From assembly GCA_963922205.1 (NCBI GenBank), contig CAWUHX010000122.1, forward strand, positions 652,802 to 716,801: 64,000 nt of DNA. The letters are read 5' to 3'. This DNA comes from Romanomermis culicivorax. Taxonomy: Eukaryota > Nematoda > Enoplea > Mermithida > Mermithidae. Of this stretch, positions 44,240 through 57,202 are shown one piece after another; position 1 is the stretch's first letter, and each line of letters starts with the position of its first letter. The notes beneath the pieces are model-generated. The model saw only the letters and a list, made by a program, of their open reading frames with translations, ran no database searches and was not told where the DNA came from. Both the position numbers and the translations under genes were made by a program.

Positions 44240-47010
44240 TTCATGTCTAAAGACGTACTTAACGCGAGTCATTTGCGATCATTTCATTCATCGGCCGTCT
44301 TATTGCATTAATGGTTTGAACCACATCACTGGACAAACGCAACTCTTTTGAGGTTACTGAACTGTGCCCTACAACTTTTTGTAGAAAGGCTCGAGCTTGA
44401 TTTTCAGAAAAAGTAAAACTGCCTTCCTTCCAATTTTGCCTTCCAGACCGTCACTCCAATTATGGATACTGTCAGTGATGCGACTCAAAGACACTCAACT
44501 AGTAGCTATGATTGGGGCGCCATATTTAATAAGAAGCGTCGTCAAAATTTTGTGTTCTTAACTTTTCAAGTTGGCGTACGAAACTGTAAGATAGGATATG
44601 TGATTTTGTATGTGATTTCTTGTGATTTCTCTTGTGATTTCCAAGGAAGAATATTGCTTTTTAACAAAACTCTTCTGGAAGGAAATTCATCAGCATTAAC
44701 GATTCAGTGTTAGACAATTTAAGCACATGGAACAGGGCTTCCCAACCGCAAGCCTGTCAAAAACAATGTTTTGAAAGCGAAAAAATTCAATGTTTTGACA
44801 ATACGTTTCATTAATGATTGTATGGATTTCAGAAATGAATGAAATTACAGAATTGATTGCCAAGTAACTTTGCTATCGGAAGCGGAAAATTAAAACTAAC
44901 CCACATCCGCTACTGTAGAGCGCACTTAATTCGCCGGTTGCTTCGTCTAACCTATACTTGCTGTTTTGAAATATTATTTGAGCTTTGAAATCATACTACA
45001 TCGCAGCCGTCAAGCAAATTTTAACCACACTTTAACCGTTCGTTGCTCATTCAAAAATACAGCCCTTTAAATCTTTTTTTTGAAGAGATCGCGGATTTAC
45101 CGATTAATGCCTAATTTGTTGGGTTTCGTATAAGAGAGATTTTGTTTCTATTGAATTTCCGCTATTAGGGTACGGCCAAAAACTTGTCTGGGTGCAGTCA
45201 AATTCCAACCCTCACGTTTAAAGCTGCAAAAGCTAATCTAATGGTTCTATTTAAGTTTGATAGCAACAAGCAAACGACACCAGTTAGGAACTTCTAAGGC
45301 ACGCCAAAATGATTTTCACCAATAACTTCTTATAGCCTATTTGCTGCTTTGATTATTTGTTGGAGGGCTGATGCAGCGAATCGGTTATAGAATGTTCGAT
45401 CAGGAAAAATACTAAGCTTATCACTGTAATCTTGAGGAAAGCTTCCCCTCTGTCAGCGACAAACCTACCGATTGAATGTTTTCTCTAATGATCTAGTCAA
45501 ATGCACTAAGGTGTTGACACAGTTCTATTAGAACCAGAAAAGGCTGAGCATGATGAAGCGTATGCATGCTGCTCAAATTTTGGCTTCCTCTTCTTTTAAA
45601 AAATTTGGTTCATGGTGGTTGAAAGTGATGTAAAAATTCACAACTGTTTCCAAGTAGTGTAAAGATCAACTTGAGTCGTAAAATTATATTAGGTTTTGGA
45701 AGCTTTTGTACCTTTTGATATTTATCAAACTCATAAATAGACCATGACATCAAAGCAAATCTCTGTAACTAGGATCAAGTAGAAACTCTTAGGTGAAATC
45801 TTACCCGAAAACTGGGTTTCCGAACTAGACAAAGGTCGTCTGTTGTACTATTTCTCCTGATAAGGAAAGTAGGAGGTTCGAAACTGATGTTTCGAGGAAG
45901 TAATTCAGATGCATTTCGACAACTAATTCAATAGTTTATTTCTCAATTTTTTTTATTGAAATTTTTTTAAACATATTTTCAAATCATCTTTGCATCAGCG
46001 CCTGCTTTCTGAAAATACTTGAAGGACTGATTTGCAACTTCTTTTCTCGGACATAAACCGTAGTAAGATTTTTGAACAAAATCTCGGAAGGTTGAACTGT
46101 ACGATTTCTGATATCTCCACAAATGAGGGTTTTATTCACTTAGGTTTTCTGGTGGTAATTATAGTTTGTTTTTTATAAAATGCTTCCAAATAGAAAAGTG
46201 ACACAGTTCAGTATCTTCAACATCGTTCACACAAAGTTACTGTAAAATTTTCACTGGAAAAATTGTTAAAGGTTAGGTTAGTATGCTCACAAATTACCAG
46301 TCCTATATGATGTATTTTTTATTAACAAATCGTGGAAATATGAAGTACTACTTGCTCTCCACTTTCATTATTCAAAAAAATTCTAAGAAAAACAGACTAC
46401 AGGCAATCATTCGTTGAAATTATGGAGGGGTATTCCACGATGGAACCGTGCAGCATTAGGTCGGTAAGGGACAGCCTGATGCTGAAAAATTTAAACCTTT
46501 ATTTTGTTCATACATTTTATTTTTTACTGTACATTATTCTTCCCGACAACCGTTTTGTTGATAGTTCAAAAGTCGTGAAATCTTTTGCATTTCCCAGATA
46601 CTTCGTCGAAATTTTAATGACAGATTACTTTCAAGAATGCATGGCTGAGAATTAAAATGGATGTGAAGAAAAACAAAGACAGAAATTAAAAAATGGATAA
46701 AAAGACCGGCTGACACTGATTCAAAGTTTTCTTCTCCAAAATCATCACTGCAAGCATGATCAAGCTAACTCGATTAATCGGACAAGAAGACTTCTTGCAT
46801 TAATTGACCTCGTTCTAATTCTGAAACCCAGTTTGTTTTTTATTTTGCTATCTAAGAATTCCTTATTTAGTCTATTCGCCTTTTTGATTTTTGTATAGAA
46901 AACGTTCAAAATGCATACTATGTATTCTCTCATAAAGAAATCCAGCCTACTTTGTTCAATGCAAAAGGTAAATGTGACTTCTTATTTATCCTCAGTAGAA
47001 AGAAGCAGAT
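44240..47010. other. No recognised gene
   Basis: AT-rich unique-looking sequence. Repeat D copy 2 lies at about 46,262-46,420. Short frames (44,462-44,713; 46,422-46,655) have no motif. Confidence 0.45.
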
Positions 47011-47109
47011 GTGCACTAGGTTACGGATCTGGCACCGATCCATTTTCTAGCTCTACTGTCTTTTCTTTTACGTGGGTTTAGAAATATGTGCTGACCCAAG
47101 GAGTGACGG

Positions 47110-47235
47110 TTGGCCCTAGTCACACACATGAACAATGACGCTATTGTCCGAAAACCAATCAAATTACGGGCAGCCACGACACTTGCCACGTCACAAGTGG
47201 TATATAAGTAGCAGGTTTCGTTAAAATGTATCATC
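47110..47235 (+). promoter_or_regulatory. CCAAT and TATA promoter module, copy 3
   Basis: ttgtccgaaaaccaat (CCAAT 47,155-47,159), gcagcca.gacacttgccacg and TATATAAG (47,201-47,208) match the other copies, with spacing equal to the 60.4 kb copy. The sequence after it (ttcgttaaaatgtatcat) also matches. The ORF that should follow is reduced to a few similar blocks (cgtcgtcc.gc, gatttcttgggc). Confidence 0.65.
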
Positions 47236-47384
47236 CCGTTTAATTACTTCGGTTTTGGCTCGTCGTCCAGCGTCTGGACTCGGTGCCTTGGGCTGGTGAT
47301 ATGCTGCTTCGTTCGATCTTTATATCACAGCCCTTGACACTGGATCCCGATTTCTTGGGCTCGTTGTCATATTGCCACCATCAA

Positions 47385-47700
47385 CGAACAGTATTCTGTT
47401 GTGCATGTCTGCTACGGTCATGTCATTCTCTCAAAATGTGGCATCGCCGGGTTAACATGCGCAGTGGAACATGCTCTGTACTTTCGACGTTTTACCCACA
47501 ACATTTTCGGCCGCCATGGGCATAGGTGCCGCTGGTTGTGGATATATCATACACTCAATTAGTCTGTATCACAGGCCTTCGTCACCTATTTCCGTGAGAG
47601 GTCAATTGGAGGAACACCAAGGACTTCGGCCGATGCTCCTTCGATCCTGAGGTGTGCCTCTGGTCGTGTTCAATTATTGAAATTTCATGACTAGGGACAT
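47385..47700 (+). repeat. Diverged module K, copy 2
   Basis: Partner of 43,990-44,230 (ctgctacggtcatgtca, gtggcatcgccgg, ctttcgacgtt, ttccgtgagagg, tcctgaggtgtg). Non-coding in this copy as far as can be seen. Confidence 0.5.
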
Positions 47701-49500
47701 ACTCAGCATTGTGGGATGCAAAATAGTTGTGAATTATTCATCTCCGGATAGGTATACTGTCGTTTCTACAGTATTTGTGTAGAAAATTAAAGGATTTCAA
47801 CGAAAAGAAAGATCGAAATAATATTGAGCAAAAAAGATGACATACCACAGTGGTTAACGCCAAACGGACTACAATTTCGAATCTCTCGGAAGTCATAAAG
47901 AGCTACTTGACTTATGAATATGAAAATCTTATGAAATTTCGGATGGACAAAAAAAATGTCGCAATACTTCTTTGCACTGAAAGTGAAATTTGTGTATGGA
48001 ATTTCGGAATCAAATGTGCGTGAATAAAAAAAATATAAGATTAAAATCTTGATTTATAGAATGCGTGTGACGAAAAATTCGTATCAAATCACAATAATTT
48101 AAATAGGTGATTTTAAAATCAATTTAAATAAGAAAATAAAATGAAGCATCTTACGGGAGTGTGAAAAAAATTACTGAAGCGTCTTACGCGTGTGTGGGTT
48201 CGATAAAGAAGAATATTGAAGCCCAATAGTGTCTGGTCAAGAAAGTTCCGTTCAAACCAGTACAACCTGGATGAAATTATGATAAGTAGGCCATTGAAGT
48301 ATGCTTTTTCTCGAGATATAGACTAATGAAGTTAATTAGTCAATTTCGTACTAGAACTTGTCCTCTTCCAATCGTATCTTCCATCAGTCGTCCAAAAAAC
48401 CTGCTAATAGTTTCGAAATATCAAAAATAAGTTATTATAGTCCAACTGGAAAACATTATTTTGTACAAGACACATGGTTATCGAATATAATGTCAACCAC
48501 AGTATGCGTTTACGTTGAGAAATGACGAAAATTAATGTTGTGGCATTTCGTTACATAAAAAATTGACAAAGATCGTTTGAGGATGCTCACAAATTTTTAA
48601 TCCTATTTAAAATACCGCTTTGCAAATGAAGAAATTGTGAAAATATACTTGTTTTCTACTTTTTATTTACAAAAATTTAAAGAAAAACAATCTATAGAAC
48701 AATTTTTTTATTTTTTCATAATGCCAAACGTATTTGAATAGTTCAGCTGGAAATTCAACCACTCGTGGCCGAATACTTCATTATTTGTAATTTTTCAATG
48801 CGCACCGGTATAAAGTTAGAAGCTTCTGGAAATTCTTGTCCGAATTTCATGAAAATGCGTGTGAACCTGGTTCATATTCTTCGATTTCTTATAAAAATTT
48901 GACAGCATATTTGTTTCAGTAAGAAAAATCTTATATGTCAAATTTCTATTGGAATTTCAACAATTTTCAGAATGCTTATAATTCTTCAGCTTGGAAGTTA
49001 AGGTCACACAATGGATTATTTCAGCGAAATGGCCATTTGAGAAATTTGAAGCACAGACGAATTGATTCTTATACAAATTTGTGAACAAATTCAAGTTTCT
49101 GTTTCAATTTTTCGAAAAGCATGTTTCTGTGTTTTTAGCGAAAAGTAGAGATTCAAAATGATATAGATTAAGATTCAAAGACTGCTGCAGAGAATGTTAT
49201 TGACCAACCGTCTTTTGGGGCGCAAATTTTCTCGATGTAATTAGACATTATTACCTAAAACCTTAGTCGTACAACAGTTCATGATTGTGTTTTAACATAA
49301 CCTATTGCATCGTTCAGAAATCAGATTGCACTGAATGAAATCACTCAAATAAACCCATTACTATTGTATATAACAAACCCAATGATGATGAACTTGTCGC
49401 TCTAATTAGCCGATCATGGTAATGGGTCTAGTAGCAGTTATAGGCATGTCGCAATGAAGAGTCCTCTCAGTAGGGTCGGTGCCAGATGCACTACCTACTG
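47701..49500. other. No recognised gene
   Basis: AT-rich. Repeat D copy 3 lies at about 48,565-48,700. Nothing else recognised. Confidence 0.45.
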
Positions 49501-50401
49501 CACATCCGCTACCTTGTGCACATCCGCTACTTTCTACTGAGGTATATAAGTAGGAAGTTGTATTTTCTTTTTGCGTTGAATAACATAGGCAGGATTTCAT
49601 TATGAGAAAGATACAGTATGCATTCACAAATTATTAGACTCATTTGAAACAACTGGTGGTTTTTTACCAAATAGATGATGCGTGTGCTGTAAAAAATAAT
49701 CAAATTCATCCATCAAAACTTGGAAAACATGCGGAATTATGCACGCCATAGTTTTCAATTTGCTATATATTGCCCGTATTTTCAGTGAAAGTCTTACATA
49801 AATCACGAGTTCTATCGTCCAAAGCAGCATACGGTTCATCTAGTTTCTCGGCATGTAAACACCACGCCTTAGATTTTCAAAATCAATATGGTCACAATTA
49901 TGCATTACTGGAATTGAATGTAAGAAATTGTGTCCTGACAAATGAATTTAATGAAGCTCGGTGAGATACTTTCGGTTATGAAAACACTCGCATGATTTGT
50001 TGTTCTTGGCTCAGGATTATCCCAATGACTCCACATGAAAATGGGGAAAATGCCAAGGATCCATGTTTGATGAAAATAATCAGTCCTTGGTCGATTCGAG
50101 ACGCATCATATCCGATATTACTTTTTTAAGTTTTCTAATCAAGGCAGTAAAAAAATTGAAAAAAGTTCAAAACAAATCAAAACACAAAACGAAAGCGATA
50201 TTCGCATCACTAACATCCATAATTGTACAGGCTAAGGATGAAAAACGTCAGTTTATAAGGTTTGTCTGTCACCCGAAGTGCTTGTGTGGTCACTTTCATG
50301 ATTTTATTACTTACCTTAACTCTTTAGTGACTTATCTTAAGGTGGACTCTCTATAGAATTACATCTTTTTAACCATTTCGCTATGTGTTCCCTAAAAGCG
50401 G
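49501..50401. other. Unassigned; lone TATA motif and two open frames
   Basis: A ggtatataagtagg motif near 49,541 resembles the TATA part of the promoter family but lacks the CCAAT half. Frames at 49,770-49,964 (SACKHHALDFQNQYGHNY) and 50,063-50,356 (Lys-rich) look protein-like but are unrecognised. They may be upstream parts of the LINE or another relic. Confidence 0.3.
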
Positions 50402-51247
50402 ATGAGAAAGTTTTTTTTTAACCACTCAGACCACTCAAGGGGAGTAGCAATCTTACTCAATAACACATTTAATTTTGAAATAGTTGAAATCAACAAAGAT
50501 GATGAAGGAAGGTTTCTGATGCTCAAACTAAAAATTGAAGGTACTCTCTTTGTTTTAGTGAATGTCTACACCACCATAAGAGAAAAAGAACAGATCAAAT
50601 TTTGGAATGAGATATTCAGAAATCTTAAAAAACATAAATATTGAAAATCCCCCCATAAAAATTAGAGGGGACCCGAATGTAGTGATGGACACCAAAAAAG
50701 AACAAACTTGGAGGTAACATTTCATATAACAAAAAGACGTCTGTCCATGAGCTCAAAGAACATATGAATTCACTGCAATTATCAGATGCCTACAGATGGA
50801 AAAACCCAAATCATAAAATATATACCGAGAGTCAATTTAAACCGCATCTGGTTGAATTATTTTCTACTTTTAGATGCATTAATCAAGGAAACTGTTACAT
50901 GTAATATAATTCCAGGACTTCAGTCAGATCATAGTGCTATTGTTATAAATATTGTTGGTAAGCTATACAAAAAACCTGGACCAGGATATTGGCACTTCAA
51001 TAATTCCTTACTTGAAGACAAAAAATATAGCACAATCATTATGAGAATTGTAGAAAAAACAAATATAGAGTGTAAAGGGCAAAACTTACATCCTTCAGCA
51101 GCATGGGAATACTTGAAGTATAAAATACGATGGAATACAATGAAGTACTCAAAAGAGACAGCAAAATCGAAGAGAAACCTTGAGGCAGAAGGTAGACTGA
51201 GGTTTGAAACATTTGAACCCACATCAAAAAATTCAGTTGATAAGTAG
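50402..51247 (+). pseudogene. LINE endonuclease domain (broken)
   Basis: The first block has DHSRGVAILLNNTFNFEIVE and LFVLVNVYTTIREKEQIKFW, the central strands of an L1-type endonuclease. After stops around 50,642-50,780 it continues with NLNRIWLNYFL and GLQSDHSAIVINI, the latter carrying the catalytic SDH motif. PGYWHFNNSLLEDKKY leads into the linker before the reverse transcriptase. The N-terminal catalytic residues are missing. Confidence 0.85.
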
Positions 51248-51531
51248 GATGAGTATCTACAGATCAGTTGATAGGTATGATGAGTATCTACAGAGGACAA
51301 ACTCCAAAAAGAGATGGATTAAAAAGCAAAATTTATGACTGAAAGAGCCAAAACAAGATGGCATTTGTATAGCGAGAAACCTAACAAATATTTTCTGATA
51401 TGGAGAATAGAAATTTTAACAAGAAAACAATTCTTTAACTTAAATCTGATGAAGGCATTGGACTGGATATATCGGAAGATATACTTGAAGAGATTTTTAA
51501 CTATTTCAGCAAGTGATATAAGGGAAAAGAC

Positions 51532-53217
51532 TTGCCATCAAATCTATGCAACCTTCTAGATGATGAAGATATAAAGACATTACCAAAACTATCAGAAGAA
51601 CAAAAAAGTGAATTGGGAAAAGAACTAAGTTTGGAAGAATATAAGAAAGCTTTGAACAGCATGAAAAGCAATAAGTCACCAAGAGATGATGACCTCACTG
51701 TCGAGTTTTATAAAAAAATTGGGATGTTTTAGCAAACCAATTGAAAGAGAGCTATGAATTTTCATTCCATAATGGTCAACTTACTGGATCTTAGAGAAGA
51801 AATGTGATAACCTTAATTCATAAACCAAAAAAGGATTTGGAGAACTTGGAAAATCTGCAACCTATATCACTAATGAATGTAGACTATAAATATTTGCCAA
51901 CGTGACCCGACAATTGAGCGCCGGACAATTGAGCGCCGACAATTGAGCGCCGACAACCGAGCGCCAGACAACTGAGCGCCATGACAACTGAGCGCCGACA
52001 ACTGAGCGCCGACAACTGAGCGCCGACAACTGAGCGCCGACAACTGAGTGCCGACAACTGAGCGCCAACAACTGAGCACCGACTATTTAATGCATTATAA
52101 TTGAGTGTCTTTTTCATTTACTGAGAGCTACGAAATACTAGCATTTCAGTGATTATCTAGCATAATGATTATCTACCATAATGTATATATGTTCATACGT
52201 CTAATCTTATGAATCAAACAAATATGGTCATTTTTGATTCGTATGACGAAGATTTGTAAGAACAGTAAATTTATTAAAGCCACTTGCAAGGTTATTCGCA
52301 CAACTTCAATTTTTAAAACTGTTTTGCCTTTTAATTGCTTTATTGTTTAATTTTAGTGCAATATCTCAGTATATTTGTAAACTTTAGTCGAGATCTCTTG
52401 TTGATGACCAAAATGTGCCTTTGTCAAATTTAGTATATCTCTATATTCTTTATCGGTCCGATCGTGATGTCTTGTTGATTGTTTACCTATATTGTCATGT
52501 TGATTCAAATAAATACTTTGCATTAATTGTATACTTTATGTTTGGTTGCAATTTTGCAAAATAGTTACTTCAAACTGGTTAGGTTATTTATCTGACATTA
52601 GATAGTCGGCGCTCAGTTGTAGTTGTCGGCGCTAAAATGTCTGGTGCTCAGTTGTCGGCGCTCAGTTGTCATGGCGCTCAATTGTCGGCGCTCAATTGTC
52701 TGGTGCTCAATTGTCGGTGCCCCGTTTGCCAAAACCTTAGCAGAACAACTAAAAAAGGACTTAAAACACATTATAAATGAAGATCAGAAAGGCTTTGTAC
52801 CAGGTAGATACATTGATGATAATATAAGATATTTTCTAGACTTGATCGAATACTATGAGGACAGAGATAATAGTGGATATCTAATATCACTAGATATAGA
52901 AAAAGCCTTTGACTCCTCAAATAGGCAGTTTATGCTTAACACACTGGAAGCTTCTAACTTTTATAACATTTGTAACTACAAGGTGTAGTTGAAATGCTGG
53001 TTTGACAACTAAATGCTTTGAACTACATTGTGGTGTAAGACAAGGGTGCCCAATATCACCTTATCTTTTTATCTATGCCATGGAAATTAGGGCCCATATG
53101 CTAAGGAACTCCCTGAGATTCTCACGACTCCTAGTAAATGATAAAGTACATAAAGTTATGTATGCTGATGATACTAGAATATTAGCAAGAAACAAAGGGA
53201 CCATAGTGAAGCACTGA
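51532..53217 (+). pseudogene. LINE reverse transcriptase (split by an insertion)
   Basis: The pre-RT block SLEEYKKALNSMKSNKSPRD precedes PISLMNVDYKYL, where the reading is cut by the fold-back element. It resumes at 52,733 with AKTLAEQLKKDLKHIINEDQ, then QKGFVPGRYIDDNIR, ISLDIEKAFDS (motif A), CGVRQGCPISPYLF and VMYADDTRIL (catalytic YADD). Several stops and frame changes lie outside the insertion, so the LINE had already decayed or kept decaying. Confidence 0.9.
51893..52732. mobile_element. Fold-back element with tandem-repeat inverted ends (family 1), inserted in the LINE
   Basis: Perfect 8 bp direct repeats tttgccaa (51,893-51,900 and 52,725-52,732) flank the 824 bp element 51,901-52,724. 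The left end is an array of ~12 units of a ~14 bp motif (gacaactgagcgcc). The right end, 52,600-52,724, is an array of ~8 units of its complement (ggcgctcagttgtc). Spacers between units vary (g, gg, at, ca). The AT-rich middle has no coding capacity. Outer ends cgtgacccgacaattgagc and the complement of the right end agree after a few mismatches. Eight-base duplications occur with hAT and P-type transposases. Confidence 0.9.
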
Positions 53218-53436
53218 AATTAATTCAAAAATTCACATCGCACTCTTGTTTGAAAATCAAGTTGAATAAAACACAAGTATTAGGAATATGGAAAAAAACA
53301 AAAAAAAAGAAAATTAAATGACAGTGAAATAGTAAATAGTGTGAAAATACCAGGCATCACATTCTCATATAATAAAGAAAAAATGTACAAGGAAAACTGT
53401 TAAGATAAGGTTGAGTAATGCAAGGAACAGTGTAAA

Positions 53437-54789
53437 TTGTGGCAATCAAGACACTTGAACATCTATGGGAATATTGCAGTATGGAACTACATAATTATTC
53501 CCAAAATCTTGTACAGTCTGACAAACTTGCCTGTTGACAAAAAAATTATCACTAAACTGAAAACTGTGATAAAGAATTTTCTGCAGAATGGACATAAACC
53601 AAAAATAAAGCATGATGTTCCAATACAAGATTATGATAAAGGTGGAATGAAGGCTCCAGATATTGAAATTGTGATGCAACAGATGAAAGCTAAATGGCTA
53701 TTAAGATTGCTGGAACCTGGAAAATAGAACAACTTGGCCCTCCAACCTCTAGAAAAAATAGGTGGGCTAGGAAATTTATGAAACAATAATTTATGTCTAA
53801 AAACACAAGGTTTACACATAAATTCTCCCTATGGAGAGACTTTGCAGTTAATAGAATTAATGCTTACAACTAATACTAATAATATTACAACTCCGATGGA
53901 TGTAATTGCACAGAGAATAAACAATAATAGGTTTATATTAAGTAACAAACCATCCATATGTTTAGACGACCTCAAAGAAACAAAATTCAATTATCTCCTC
54001 AAATGGTTCAAGGAGGACTGGACTCTTAAAAGTTGGAAAGATTTAAAAGGGGAAGTATGTAATATAAAATGGCTTGACTATGCAAGAATAATCCATTCCA
54101 TTCCTAGATCACGGAAACCTATAGTTAAAGAATCTAATCTGGTAAAAGGGGAGTTTAATTTCGAACCTCTCATTTTTGATAAAAACAGGTAAAAATCTAA
54201 AAAAATATCTTGTAAAACAGAAAGAATTATACTACAGGACAAAGCGAAACTGGAATTAAACGATGAGGCCTCCACTAAATCATGGAAAACGATATTCAAA
54301 TTAGGTATCATTGACAAAAGCAAGGAAATACAATATAAAATTCTACATAACATCATAATCACCTAACACTTATTACTGAAATATAGAATTAAAGGTTCCA
54401 GTGATTGCTTTCAGTGAAATAGAGATGATGATATTTCACATATATTTCTCCAATGTCAACAAGTAAAATCTCTATGGAAAGAGTTGGAACAAATAATAAA
54501 TAAAAATGGTAATAAAAATATGAAGTTTACTCATAAAGAAGTAATATTTGGATATGAACCAGAAGTAAAAACAGAACATAATAAAATAATTAATATTATA
54601 ATCATTTTAGGAAAAGTTTTCACTTATAGGATTTATAGGGAAGCAGAGGAAGACCTCAATCTAATGGCCTTTTTGAATTCTGCAACGAGTGAAGCTTACA
54701 CAATGAAATGCAACAAAGAAATTGAAAATGTGTTAAAAAGACTAACAAAACCTTCATTTTTGAGAAATGGAATAACTTTAAATCAATAG
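53437..54789 (+). pseudogene. LINE C-terminal region
   Basis: LNIYGNIAVWNYIIIPKILY, FLQNGHKPKIKHDVPIQDY and GGMKAPDIE are characteristic of the post-RT region of L1/Tx1 ORF2. Later blocks include LQYKILH-type sequence (IQYKILHNIII) and a degraded Cys-x2-Cys...His...Cys knuckle (DCFQ ... ISHIFLQCQQVKSLWKEL). Four frames cover it, with intervening stops. Confidence 0.8.
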
Positions 54790-54946
54790 GTACCTTCTCA
54801 AAGTGATTAAAAAATGTGGGTAAAAAACTTGACATAAATTCCTCAAAAACTAGGAAAATTACATTATTCTTTCGTTTTTGTATGTTTATTTTGTTTGTAT
54901 TTCCTCAATAAAGAAGAAAAAGTCCATCAATATGATCAAGGAAAAT

Positions 54947-55375
54947 TTAATCAATACTTACTTCCTTAGTCAGTTGGAATTTTTGGCCCGAGAAAATGTT
55001 TATTGATTCTGCTGCATCACCCCCAATTTCAAAAACCATTTCCATTCCCCGTAAATTGACACTACATTTTCCAGCTTGAAATAGCTTCGTCTGGATCACT
55101 AACGCATTCTGGATCAACATTTTGTATTGAGACACAATCATTTTTAAACTCTTGCCTCGGCAAGCCACTGTTTCAGGGTTGATCCTGCAGAAATATGCAT
55201 TGACGAATTTTTCACAGACAGTAATGACCAATCCAACAGTGCCTTCCAAACTAAATTTGTGCTCCATCGTAGTAGTACTGTAGAATGCATAAAATCTAGA
55301 GAAGAAAAAGCGAGGATCTTCCAAAAAAAGTGCAAATGGGTCCAGAAAAAGTTGGAGCCAGAGAAAACTATTCAT
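54947..55375 (-). CDS. Unrecognised minus-strand ORF (142 codons)
   Basis: From the internal Met (MEHKFSLEGTVGLVITVCEK) to the stop the composition is balanced and protein-like (ETVACRGKSLKMIVSQYKML, SVNLRGMEMVFEIGGDAAES), unlike the Phe-rich junk frames nearby. The first ~35 residues are aromatic-rich and may not be coding. It lies between the LINE tail and the Polinton-type polymerase, and is divergent from the latter. It could be a host exon or a Polinton minor gene; I match it to nothing. Confidence 0.35.
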   Translation of the reverse strand: MNSFLWLQLFLDPFALFLEDPRFFFSRFYAFYSTTTMEHKFSLEGTVGLVITVCEKFVNAYFCRINPETVACRGKSLKMIVSQYKMLIQNALVIQTKLFQAGKCSVNLRGMEMVFEIGGDAAESINIFSGQKFQLTKEVSID

Positions 55376-56672
55376 TCATGGATGATATACTTGCATATGG
55401 CAAGCCAAAATGCATTCCAGGATATTGCTTCATTAGTTGACTCTAGCAATTTGATTGATGAGCCGCAAAAAAATGAATATTAAAGGGTTAACCCCAAAAA
55501 TTTCGTGCAGTTTTAACCTATTAACATGCTCAATTCAGTAAAGAGTGGGTCACCATGTGACACAAATTTCGTTGGAAAAAAATTTTGCAATCAAGAGACA
55601 ATTTTTGGCACACTGCAAACATGAATTAGTAACAAAAAAATGCACGAGGACTAAAGCTACTGTAGTGGGAGGAACTTCGTTCCATTACTGTACTTTTTCA
55701 CATGCCTAATATTCAGTGATTTTTGGGAGACTGTTACTTTTATATTTTATGCAAAATGAATCCAAATTTTGAAGACATTTCCGATGATGAAGATGGTGGC
55801 ATCTTTGAAGACATAAGTTCAGATGATGACACATTATCAATTATTATCAAAGACATCATTTCTGATGATAATTACTCTGATATAGAAATTGAGACAGTTG
55901 ATTGTTGTGCTTCAGAGAGTGAAGATGAAATTTTGCAGGATGGTGAACGATTAATCGATCAGCAGGAATTTTTATCTCATCATTTTTACAAACCTGATGA
56001 TCCTACTATGGTTCAAATTAGACAATTTAATACTGAAGGTTGGCAATATTCTATTCGATTCCAAAGTTTAGACAATTTGGATAATTTGAATAACAGATCA
56101 CTAGCCATATTTCAAAGGAGATTAGAGCAAATTTCTATGAATTCAGACTCAAATTCCTTATTGGGTGTATCTTTTATGCATTCTGATTTGATAAACGGAC
56201 ATATTTTATTGCATTTTAGGCCAAAGGAGGCATTGACAGTGCATCTTATATTGAACACTATAAAATCCATCATCATTATGATCATTACTCAGTTATCACC
56301 AAAATGCCCACATTTTTCGATCATAGCTATTTCTGTCCAGTGTGTGATACAGCATTCAACAACAAATCTAATCATAGATGCAAAAGTTTCCACAACTTGT
56401 GTTACAATTCACTATCTTGGGCTGAGCTACATTCCCATAATTGTCCGGATTGCAAACGATTTTTCAAGAATGGTCATTGTTTCTCTGGTCGCAAGTGCAA
56501 TTATGTTCCAAAAGGTAAATATTGCAGCAAAAGCAAAAAACTGAAACATCAATTTGTGATTGCTTATGATATCGTGAAAACTGTGGAATGCTAGATCGAA
56601 GAGCTTATCTCAATGAGCACAAATGTGGCCATTATGAGTGTAGAATTTGTAGGGAAGAAGTTCCTAAAAAAG

Positions 56673-56725
56673 GTAAGCTTCTCTGCCCTAATTTTTTAAT
56701 TTCTTCAATTTTTGAACTTTTCTAG
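56673..56725 (+). other. Intron 1 of the polB relic (53 bp)
   Basis: gtaagc...ttctag. Splicing joins ...VPKK to DHMCFMQ across a phase-1 junction and restores the family's conserved Cys-containing segment. Confidence 0.75.
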
Positions 56726-57144
56726 ATCACATGTGTTTCATGCAAAAGGATCACGATAAACAGACTGATGATCAATTTATGGTGGAAAAAACTTCTTCTG
56801 AAGATGACCAAGTGCAGGATAAGCCTAAAGTTCTTCAACGTTTCATCTTTTTTGATTTTGAGATGACACAAGAAAAGATTCTTAGACAAACGAAGCAGGG
56901 GAAAATTCTAGAACATGAACTTAATCTATGCATATCACATACTGTTTGTGATAATTTATCAACCACAATTACATGAATGTCAAACATGTGGCATCCAAGA
57001 ACACGTTTTCAGGGGTGAAACTTGTCTCAATGGATTTTGTTCTTACTTAATTGGTAAGGGCATGAAAAATGTTCCGACCATAGCTCATAATTATCCAATT
57101 TTTGTACAAGAATGGTCATCAAAAGTTTGACATTGTAAACAAAG

Positions 57145-57202
57145 GTAAGTTTTTCAGAAATATCTGTTTTAAATTTTCCCAATCATTTTCTCCTACGACC
57201 AG
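57145..57202 (+). other. Intron 2 of the polB relic (58 bp)
   Basis: gtaagt...gaccag. Splicing joins ...DIVNK to ELMCIKVGSIKII in frame. Confidence 0.7.

Larger units (their letters stand above)
50402..54925 (+). mobile_element. L1/Tx1-like LINE, 5'-truncated, interrupted
   Basis: It carries an apurinic-type endonuclease, reverse transcriptase and a C-terminal Cys/His region in the L1/Tx1 order, all with frame lesions. The 3' end has gtttgtatttcctcaataaag with AATAAA at 54,907-54,912, then an A-rich end. It is 5'-truncated within the endonuclease and split at 51,900/52,725 by an unrelated element. Clade is judged by motif style only. Confidence 0.85.

Noticed and set aside
51862-52117. Minus-strand frames with Ala-Leu-Ser-Cys-Arg-Arg-type repeats
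   Set aside because: They are produced by the ~14 bp tandem units of the fold-back element.
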